Part shown: positions 1 through 5,122 of the stretch, in pieces
How the letters are laid out: each line of letters begins with the position of its first letter
How positions within the stretch are numbered: the first letter of the stretch is position 1
Origin: Methanobacteriota archaeon
GTDB taxonomy: Archaea > Thermoplasmatota > Thermoplasmata > RBG-16-68-12
Assembly: GCA_005879015.1 (NCBI GenBank)
Contig: VBMC01000174.1
Coordinates: forward strand, 1-5,315
Length of the DNA: 5,315 nucleotides
Direction: 5' to 3'
Notes under the pieces: model-generated
What the model was told of the DNA's origin: nothing
The model's database searches: none
What the model saw: only the letters and a program-made list of their open reading frames with translations
Translations under genes and position numbers: made by a program

Positions 1-269
1 ACAACTCGACGCAGGCGATCGCGAAGTTCTTCCAGATCGTAACCTCACGGGCGAAGACGAACCTCGGTTTCATCCTGTACGCGGTCCACGAGGGCGTCCA
101 CGAACCGATGACGATGAACCTCCTCCGGTCCCTCGTCGATGGCGTCGTCGAGATGCGGTACACGGACACGATGGAGCGGGAGATCCGCGTCCACCACATG
201 CGCGGCTACCAGGTCGACGCAGCCTGGCATCCCTTCCGCCAATTGCCTGAGACCGTGGTGAGCCTATGA
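1..269 (+). CDS. KaiC/RAD55-like RecA-superfamily ATPase, C-terminal end (5' partial)
   Basis: This is an open frame running in from the left edge (first full codon at base 3) to the TGA at 267-269; 88 residues are visible. Seen: the block LVDGVVEMR, about a dozen residues of spacer, then IRVHHMRG. It matches the KaiC-family C-terminal pattern in the two downstream paralogs (LADGVIQLR then LRVVKMRG), so I call it a KaiC-like ATPase end. The P-loop and Walker B regions are outside the window. Oddity: the Lys of the family KMRG motif (contacts ATP bound by the neighbouring subunit in KaiC) is His here (visible residues 65-68, HMRG); the Arg is kept. Its tail, with a W-x-P-F motif, resembles the dead KaiC domain of the next gene (W-I-P-Y) more than the canonical copies. 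The stop overlaps the next start (ATGA), suggesting translational coupling. Whether this protein is active cannot be told from the part seen. Confidence 0.8.
   Translation, partial: NSTQAIAKFFQIVTSRAKTNLGFILYAVHEGVHEPMTMNLLRSLVDGVVEMRYTDTMEREIRVHHMRGYQVDAAWHPFRQLPETVVSL
257..261 (+). promoter_or_regulatory. Shine-Dalgarno site (GGTGA) for the pseudo-KaiC-GTPase gene
   Basis: GGTGA lies 4 bases before the ATG at 266, inside the 3' end of the preceding gene. It fits the archaeal 16S 3' end (anti-SD containing TCACCTCC). It supports initiation at 266 or at the directly following ATG at 269; the two cannot be separated. Confidence 0.55.
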
Positions 270-1453
270 TGACGGCGCCGGTGCGCGCACCGACCGCGAG
301 GGCGAAGACGGGGATTCCTGTCCTCGACGACCGCCTCCAGGGCGGCTTCCCACGACCCTCCACGCTGCTCCTGTTCAGCGACAAGCCGACCGAGAAACGA
401 ATCTTTGGCGAGAACTTCGCCGTCCAAGGCGTGAGGGCGGGGGAACGCTCGATGTATGTCGATTTCTTCCGGGCGCCCCAGCTCGCCCGTGGGGAAATGA
501 AGCGGTTCGGGTCGGTCGACCCGGCAAAGCTCGTCTTGGTCGATGCGACGTCCTCCCAGCTCCTCCTCCCGAGCCCGGAGCGGTACCATATCGACGATAT
601 CTCGAGCCTCGAGAACATCCGTGAGGCGATCATCGCCGCGACGCGGGCCGAGAAGCCTACCCGAATCATCGTCGACTCGATGGAGTTCTTGATGGACCGG
701 TTCCCGAAGGAAGACGTGCTGCGCCTGTGGCGCGAGCTCATCGACGCTGCCCGGGCCGCGGGTGCGGTGATCTGTTTCCTCTTCATCAACTGGACCCTCG
801 CGGAAGGGGACCTGGTCGAAATCCGCGGCATGTCCGATTTCGTCGTCGAGTTCCAGTCCTCCCTTCGCGGAGGGATCATCCGAAATTCGATGCGGATCTC
901 CCAGATGGCGCAGGAGGGCATCCGGACGAACTGGATCCCGTACACGTTCAAGGACCTCGTAGGACTCACGGTGTACTTCCCGCGGATCCTCGTCACGGGC
1001 CCCTTCAACGCCGGCAAGTCCACGGTCGTGAAGGCGCTTTCGGAAAAGTCGGTCTCGATCGATCGCATGGGCACGACGGTTGCCTTCGACTATGGCAACG
1101 TGAACATCACCGGCATCGAGGCGGAGATTTTTGGCACTCCAGGTCAGGAACGCTTCGAGTTCATCTTCAAGATCTTCGCCCGAGAGGTGAGCGGAATCCT
1201 CCTCGTCATCGACGCAACCCATCCGGACGAGCTCCCGCGGGCCAAGCAGATGCTCGATCTGGTCGGGCCCAAGATTCCGTTCGTCGTGCTCGCGAACAAG
1301 AGCGACCTCGCGGGAGCACTCTCTCCCTCCGACATCTCCCGTCGGATGGACCTTCCGCCCGACACTCCGGTCATGCCCACCGTGGCCACGGAGTCGCGCG
1401 GCGTCCGGGATGCCCTTCTGATCCTCGCCGAGATGATCATCGGGGTGCGCTAG
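266..1453 (+). CDS. Fusion of a degenerate KaiC-like domain with a COG2229/CvnD-type small Ras-like GTPase
   Basis: 395 residues, two domains. Residues ~14-240 follow the KaiC fold pattern: TGIPVLDDRLQGGFP entry, Walker B-like strand IIVDS (134-138, D137), and a C-terminal block SDFVVEFQ. The P-loop region is FSDKPTEK (37-44), with no GxxxxGK[ST]. The catalytic Glu pair is replaced (YVDFFR, 64-69) and the KMRG finger reads QMAQ (213-216), so ATP hydrolysis is unlikely. Residues ~239-395 form a complete small GTPase: G1 GPFNAGKST (245-253), G2 Thr in GTTVAFDYG (269-277), G3 FGTPGQERF (289-297) with Gln294, G4 NKSD (344-347), and a G5-like VATES (373-377). The FGTPGQ form and TTVAFDYG are typical of COG2229 and of CvnD proteins of actinobacterial conservons, relatives of MglA. 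No membrane segment or lipidation signal is seen. Two roadblock genes follow at once, the expected GTPase regulators. Inferred role: a nucleotide switch anchored to a KaiC assembly. GTPase call firm; KaiC-domain call likely. Confidence 0.9.
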   Translation: MMTAPVRAPTARAKTGIPVLDDRLQGGFPRPSTLLLFSDKPTEKRIFGENFAVQGVRAGERSMYVDFFRAPQLARGEMKRFGSVDPAKLVLVDATSSQLLLPSPERYHIDDISSLENIREAIIAATRAEKPTRIIVDSMEFLMDRFPKEDVLRLWRELIDAARAAGAVICFLFINWTLAEGDLVEIRGMSDFVVEFQSSLRGGIIRNSMRISQMAQEGIRTNWIPYTFKDLVGLTVYFPRILVTGPFNAGKSTVVKALSEKSVSIDRMGTTVAFDYGNVNITGIEAEIFGTPGQERFEFIFKIFAREVSGILLVIDATHPDELPRAKQMLDLVGPKIPFVVLANKSDLAGALSPSDISRRMDLPPDTPVMPTVATESRGVRDALLILAEMIIGVR

Positions 1454-1843
1454 ATGCCCGCGGACGGCGCCGCTCGGCTGCAGACGGTCCTCGCAGAGCT
1501 CCGCCGACTTCCCGGCATCTTCGGGGCGACGATCGCCCGGAGGGACGGCATCCTCATCGCCCACTCGCTCCCCAAGAACATGGACCCGAAGAAAATCGCC
1601 GCCATGGCGGCGGCGATCGTCGGGACGTCGGAGATGGCCGCCGTGGAAATGGGTCTGGGTACGTTCAACCAGTCGATCGTTGACACGCACATCGGGAAGC
1701 TGATGGCGACTGGCGCCGGGGAGGAGGCGATCCTCGTGACGATGCTGCGCAACGAGGCGAACATGGGCCTCATCCATCTCAGCGTGGACCGGGCCGTCCA
1801 GTCAATCGCCGGGATCCTCCTGGCTAAGGAGGTGCCCGCGTGA
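1454..1843 (+). CDS. Roadblock/LC7 (MglB-like) domain protein, stand-alone
   Basis: 129 residues, the usual size of a single roadblock domain. Seen: an N-terminal amphipathic helix (about 5-18), two strands around ARRDG (28-32), a long Ala-rich helix with IVGTSEM (55-61), then strands through the G-K-L turn (81-83) and GAGEE (87-91), and a closing helix (about 107-123). This is the alpha-beta-beta-alpha-beta-beta-beta-alpha order of the roadblock/LC7 family. Family knowledge: these proteins dimerise and bind or regulate Ras-like GTPases; bacterial MglB is the GTPase-activating partner of MglA, and CvnB accompanies CvnD. The ATG follows the stop of the GTPase gene with no spacer, and the coding end overlaps the next start (GTGA). 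A modest GGTG at 1444-1447 is the likely ribosome site. Inferred role: regulator or scaffold of the GTPase domain encoded just upstream, possibly as a heterodimer with the next protein. The fold assignment is solid; GAP activity is an inference. Confidence 0.88.
   Translation: MPADGAARLQTVLAELRRLPGIFGATIARRDGILIAHSLPKNMDPKKIAAMAAAIVGTSEMAAVEMGLGTFNQSIVDTHIGKLMATGAGEEAILVTMLRNEANMGLIHLSVDRAVQSIAGILLAKEVPA
1826..1834 (+). promoter_or_regulatory. Strong Shine-Dalgarno (AAGGAGGTG) deciding a GTG start
   Basis: AAGGAGGTG, a near-perfect anti-SD match, lies inside the end of the first roadblock gene. It ends 5 bases before the GTG at 1840. It supports GTG as the true start of the second roadblock gene. 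It is the strongest ribosome site in the window, so this gene may be translated well independently of coupling. Confidence 0.75.
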
Positions 1844-2616
1844 CGGACCTCTGGGGTCGTCTCGAAGAGACGATCGACGAGCTCTCCCATGTGACGGACA
1901 TCAAGTCCGCCGCGGTCGTCCGTCGGGACGGACTCGTTGTGACGCACACCCTCCCGGAGGGAGTCGACCCGAAAATCGTCGCGGCGATGACCGCGGCGAT
2001 CGTGGGGACTTCCGAGATGGCGACAATCCAGCTGTCCCAGGGCCGGTTCGTGCGGGCGATTGTCGAGTCGGATCATGGGAAGCTGCTCAGCCTCGGGGCG
2101 GGAGAGGAGGCCCTCCTCGTCGCCCTCGTCTACGACGATGCGAATTTGGGGCTCGTCCTCATGGCGATGGAGCGGGCCGCGAAGCAGGTCGTGCCCGGAA
2201 TGCTTCGGGCCGCGGAATCGTTGGGCAACGCGCCGCTCTTCATGCGGACCGTGGTCGAGCAAGGGCTCCGGAAGTTCATGCTCGTGAACCTCCCCACGTT
2301 CCGTGGGTCTGATAACGCGACGGAAGCCTGCGATGCCTTCACCAAAGCCGCGGATGCCTCCGGCCTCTTCGACGGGAGTGACAGCGTGTTCCAAGGCGAC
2401 GCCGACACAGTCCATGCCGAGATCGGCGATCGGTGCCCGTATCGCCGCGTGTGCACGGTCCGCCACGACGAAGGGCTCCCAGTCCACTGCGTCCGCACGT
2501 TCGTCCTCGCCGAGATGCTCCGGATCCGACTCGATGCCGACTTCGAATGGAAGTTGAAGCGATTTGGACGGCCGTGTCAGATCAGCTTGACCCGGTCCCA
2601 CTGGAGGAAGAGCTGA
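1840..2616 (+). CDS. Roadblock/LC7 protein with a C-terminal Cys-containing putative sensor/output domain
   Basis: 258 residues. Residues 1-~122 are a roadblock domain paralogous to the preceding gene: RRDG (28-31), AAIVGTSEM (52-60), HGKL (79-82) and GAGEE (86-90) recur at matching positions. By hand alignment roughly 44 of about 94 core positions are identical. The GTG start is favoured by the strong SD and by an N-terminus equal in length to that of the paralog. Residues ~128-258 form a second domain with CPYRRVC (199-205), C217 and C246 (RFGRPCQI), plus C164. The arrangement recalls archaeal Cys-bearing sensor/output domains such as V4R or the methanogen output domain MetOD1, but I cannot confirm either by eye. 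The cysteines could bind a metal, an Fe-S cluster or another cofactor, or act in redox. The stop abuts the next ATG with no spacer. Inferred role: GTPase regulator that carries an input domain. Roadblock part firm; second domain unassigned. Confidence 0.85.
   Translation: MTDLWGRLEETIDELSHVTDIKSAAVVRRDGLVVTHTLPEGVDPKIVAAMTAAIVGTSEMATIQLSQGRFVRAIVESDHGKLLSLGAGEEALLVALVYDDANLGLVLMAMERAAKQVVPGMLRAAESLGNAPLFMRTVVEQGLRKFMLVNLPTFRGSDNATEACDAFTKAADASGLFDGSDSVFQGDADTVHAEIGDRCPYRRVCTVRHDEGLPVHCVRTFVLAEMLRIRLDADFEWKLKRFGRPCQISLTRSHWRKS
2603..2607 (+). promoter_or_regulatory. Shine-Dalgarno site (GGAGG) for the single-domain KaiC-like gene
   Basis: GGAGG sits inside the last codons of the second roadblock gene, 9 bases before the ATG at 2617. 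This fits a coupled start directly after the TGA at 2614-2616. Confidence 0.55.
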
Positions 2617-3342
2617 ATGGAGACGAAGAAAATTTCGACGTACATCGAGGGACTCGACGAGGTCCTGGGCGGCGGCTTCCCGGTCGGCCACGTCGTGCTC
2701 CTCTCGGGTCTCCCGGGGACGATGAAATCCACCCTCAGCTATGCGATCCTCCATCGGAACGCGAAGGAACGTGGCGCGAGATGCCTCTACGTGTCCCTCG
2801 AGCAGACCCGGAAGAGCCTCGAGGACCAGATGGCCGCGATGGGCTTCGATGTCGAGGGGGTCCGCGGGGACGTCCACATCCTCGACGTCGGGACGATCCA
2901 GAAGGAGATCGGCAAGAGCGCGACCAAACCATGGATGGAGTTCCTCCGAAGGACGCTCACGACGAAGAAAGACATCGACGGAGTGGACCTCATCGTCGTC
3001 GATTCTCTGGAGGCCCTCGAAGTCCTCGCCAAGTTTTCCGACCGCCGGACCGAACTGTTCCAGTTTTTCGAATGGCTCCGCGACCTCGGTGCGACGACCC
3101 TCGTGCTCGCGGAAGCCGCTAGCGAGGCCCCGTTCCTCGGGCTCGAGGCGCCCCAGCCGCGGCGCGATGAAACGTTCCTCGCGGACGGGATCCTCGAACT
3201 CAAGATGCACCAGATCACGGACGTCGAGGTCCAACGCCGCATCCGGGTGTCGAAGATGCGCGGGGCTCACCACCGGACCGGATTCTCCGCGCTCGTCTTC
3301 GAGGACGGCCGGTTCCAAGTCACGTCCGTGATCAGCGTGTAG
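2617..3342 (+). CDS. Single-domain KaiC-like ATPase
   Basis: 241 residues, the usual length of archaeal one-domain KaiC homologs (cyanobacterial KaiC has two such domains). Seen in order: the GLDEVLGGGFPVGHVVLLSG entry (12-31), Walker A GLPGTMKS (31-38), YVSLEQ (58-63) where KaiC has its catalytic Glu pair, Walker B DLIVVDS (124-130), FLADGILELK (187-196) and the KMRG finger (213-216). Two points stand out: Met36 replaces the Gly normally found just before the P-loop Lys, and the second catalytic Glu is Gln63. Lys37, Ser38, Glu62, Asp129, Lys213 and Arg215 are all present, so ATP binding and hydrolysis remain plausible. No N-terminal targeting or membrane segment, so cytoplasmic. Very similar to the KaiC domain of the next gene (shared VDSLEALEVLAKF-type segment), so a tandem duplication is likely. 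Inferred role: ATP-dependent signalling hub interacting with the GTPase/roadblock products. Not a proven clock protein: no kaiA or kaiB is seen. Confidence 0.92.
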   Translation: METKKISTYIEGLDEVLGGGFPVGHVVLLSGLPGTMKSTLSYAILHRNAKERGARCLYVSLEQTRKSLEDQMAAMGFDVEGVRGDVHILDVGTIQKEIGKSATKPWMEFLRRTLTTKKDIDGVDLIVVDSLEALEVLAKFSDRRTELFQFFEWLRDLGATTLVLAEAASEAPFLGLEAPQPRRDETFLADGILELKMHQITDVEVQRRIRVSKMRGAHHRTGFSALVFEDGRFQVTSVISV

Positions 3343-3346
3343 GAGG
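3341..3346 (+). promoter_or_regulatory. Shine-Dalgarno (AGGAGG) overlapping the upstream stop codon
   Basis: AGGAGG shares its first two bases with the TAG stop at 3340-3342 and ends 3 bases before the ATG at 3350. The spacing is short. Nevertheless the zinc-ribbon cysteine appears at residue 7 and no other in-frame start precedes it, which fixes the start of the next gene here. Confidence 0.65.
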
Positions 3347-3349
3347 ACC

Positions 3350-5113
3350 ATGCCGACGCTCCTTCCTTGTCCGAATTGTAATTCCTTCAACAAGCCCGAC
3401 GCCACGTACTGCCACACGTGCGGCCGAAGACTCGGGCCCGAGCAGGGGACCATGCCGGAAGGGACGGAGGTCGTCCTCAAGCAGGTGATGGGAGGGGAGG
3501 TCTACAGCGCGCTCGTCGGAGGGGAAGGGAGGCGGACGAGGCCTCCTGCTCCACCGCCGCCGTCCGATGAGGACACGGAGGACCCGATCTCATCCCCGGA
3601 CCCGGAGATCGAGGACAACTCGGACGTGATCGGGGCGGCCCTCGACCGGATTCGGGCCATGGCGCACGAAGAAGGCCATCGTTTCAAGCCCTACGTCCGC
3701 TCCAAGTCCCACAAGGGGTCGGGCCCTCAGGGGCACGAGGAACTCACCGTCCAGATGGACCTAGCGGTCTCGCTCCTCCGAGAGCGACGGTTCGAGGAGG
3801 CCATCGAGCCGCTCCTGAAAGCGATCGCGCGCGATGACGAGAACCGACCTCCGTGGATCCTGCTCGGGGAAGCGTATCTCCGGGTCGACCGCCCGTACAA
3901 GGCCGCCGTCGCGTACCTTCGGTCCCTCGAACTGAGTCCGAGGGACGAGCAAGCCTGGCTCGGCCTGGGCCGTGTCCTCCGATTCCTCGATGAACTTCCG
4001 ACCGCCGCGACGGTCCTGGAGCGCGCGACCCGGATCCGTCCGGAACACGCGGACACCTGGGTGGAACGCGGGCTCGTCCTCGCGTCGATGCAGAAATTGC
4101 CCGAGGCCTTGCGCAGTTTCGGAAAGGCCCTCGACATCCGGCCGGACCATCGGATCGCCCTCGCGAAGCGGACCGAGGTCGAGGCGATGCTGCGAGAGCA
4201 AGGGGCCGTCGAGGCCAATCCGGAACCTGCGGAGACTGACGCATTCCCGAGGCCGCCGAATGCATCGGAGGCCGAGGCGGCCTTCGAAGTGGACATCCTG
4301 GAAGAGATCGAAGACTCGATCCAAGAGGAGGCGCGCAAGACGATGCAGGCCGTCCGGGAGGGACCGCGGACCATGCCGCCCGCACCGGTTCCGGAGGCAC
4401 CGCGACCCCCGCGCGTCCCGACGTTCGTCGAGGGCCTCGATGAGGGCCTGGACGGCGGAATCCCGTGGGGTCATCTGGTCCTGATCGAAGGCGCGCCAGG
4501 GACGATGAAATCCTCCCTCGCCTTCTCGATCCTGCTCCACAACGCGGCCCGGGAAGGTCTCCACTGCCTGTACGTGAGCCTGGAGGAGCGGGCCTCGAGC
4601 CTCCTGAAACAGATGGGCTCCCTGGGGTTGAAGCTCGACGTGCCGAAGGGCTCCCTCGTCGTCCTTGACCCGAGGACCGCGGCCGACATCCTCAGCGAGA
4701 AGAAGGATTGGGTCGACGCGCTCGAGGCGGGCATCAAGTCGATCAAGGAGAAGCGGGGCCTCGACCTGATCGTGATCGATTCCCTCGAGGCGCTCGAGGT
4801 CCTCGCGAAGTTCAAGGACCGCCGGCGGGAGATGTACCGCCTCTTCGAGTGGCTGCGCGATCTGGCGGTCACGAGCTTCGTCGTCACGGAGCGACCGGAC
4901 TGGTTGATCGCCGGGCACGTGCTCCAGGGCCGGTGGGACGAGGACTTCCTCGCGGACGGCGTGATCCAGCTCCGGATCCACATGGTCTCCGACCTGGAGG
5001 CGCAACGCCGCCTGCGGGTCGTGAAGATGCGCGGGACGAAGCACGAGACCGGGTACCTGGCGATGGTCCTCGACGATGGACGCTTCCGGGTCACGCGCGC
5101 GATGAGCACCTGA
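3350..5113 (+). CDS. Zinc ribbon - TPR - KaiC-like ATPase fusion protein
   Basis: 587 residues. Order: an N-terminal zinc ribbon CPNC (7-10) ... CHTC (21-24); a Pro/acidic linker (~60-92); a predicted helix (~92-107); four 34-residue TPR repeats at about 134-167, 168-201, 202-235 and 236-269, seen from the regular GEAYL / GLGRVL / GLVLA and EAI / TAA / EAL pattern; an acidic, Pro-rich linker (~284-356); and a KaiC-like ATPase domain (~357-585). The ATPase shows Walker A GAPGTMKS (381-388), an intact Glu pair in YVSLEE (408-413), Walker B DLIVIDS (472-478) and KMRG (559-562). As in its neighbours, Met stands where Gly precedes the P-loop Lys. Family knowledge: TPRs bind partner proteins, and such ribbons are often structural or protein-binding. 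Inferred role: the ATPase with the fullest catalytic set, and a docking arm that recruits clients or pathway partners. No membrane helix is visible. A 7-base gap separates it from the preceding gene. Domain calls are firm; the biological target is unknown. Confidence 0.93.
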   Translation: MPTLLPCPNCNSFNKPDATYCHTCGRRLGPEQGTMPEGTEVVLKQVMGGEVYSALVGGEGRRTRPPAPPPPSDEDTEDPISSPDPEIEDNSDVIGAALDRIRAMAHEEGHRFKPYVRSKSHKGSGPQGHEELTVQMDLAVSLLRERRFEEAIEPLLKAIARDDENRPPWILLGEAYLRVDRPYKAAVAYLRSLELSPRDEQAWLGLGRVLRFLDELPTAATVLERATRIRPEHADTWVERGLVLASMQKLPEALRSFGKALDIRPDHRIALAKRTEVEAMLREQGAVEANPEPAETDAFPRPPNASEAEAAFEVDILEEIEDSIQEEARKTMQAVREGPRTMPPAPVPEAPRPPRVPTFVEGLDEGLDGGIPWGHLVLIEGAPGTMKSSLAFSILLHNAAREGLHCLYVSLEERASSLLKQMGSLGLKLDVPKGSLVVLDPRTAADILSEKKDWVDALEAGIKSIKEKRGLDLIVIDSLEALEVLAKFKDRRREMYRLFEWLRDLAVTSFVVTERPDWLIAGHVLQGRWDEDFLADGVIQLRIHMVSDLEAQRRLRVVKMRGTKHETGYLAMVLDDGRFRVTRAMST

Positions 5114-5122
5114 GAGATCGGC

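Noticed and set aside
266..970. Reading the degenerate KaiC domain as a decaying pseudogene
   Set aside because: The frame is intact, continues into a fully conserved GTPase, has a ribosome site and coupled start, and retains fold-level motifs. This indicates selection for a non-catalytic role.
727..1683. Plus-strand open frame of 318 codons, offset from the GTPase gene
   Set aside because: It overlaps two genes with strong motifs in another frame and has a low-complexity Arg/Gly/His/Pro-rich translation.
206..1777. Long minus-strand open frame (523 codons)
   Set aside because: It is antisense to the pseudo-KaiC-GTPase gene, whose sense frame shows clear GTPase motifs. The antisense product has a biased composition and no motif.
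1450..3480. Long minus-strand open frame (676 codons)
   Set aside because: It runs antisense across five well-supported genes. Its translation is rich in Arg, Asp, His and Glu with no recognisable domain, typical of the shadow frame of high-GC coding DNA.
2707..4513. Near-identical DNA patches around both P-loops and Walker B regions as DNA repeats
   Set aside because: The similarity follows codons of paralogous protein motifs (for example GACGATGAAATCC in both) and fades outside them. It is gene duplication, not a separate repeat element.
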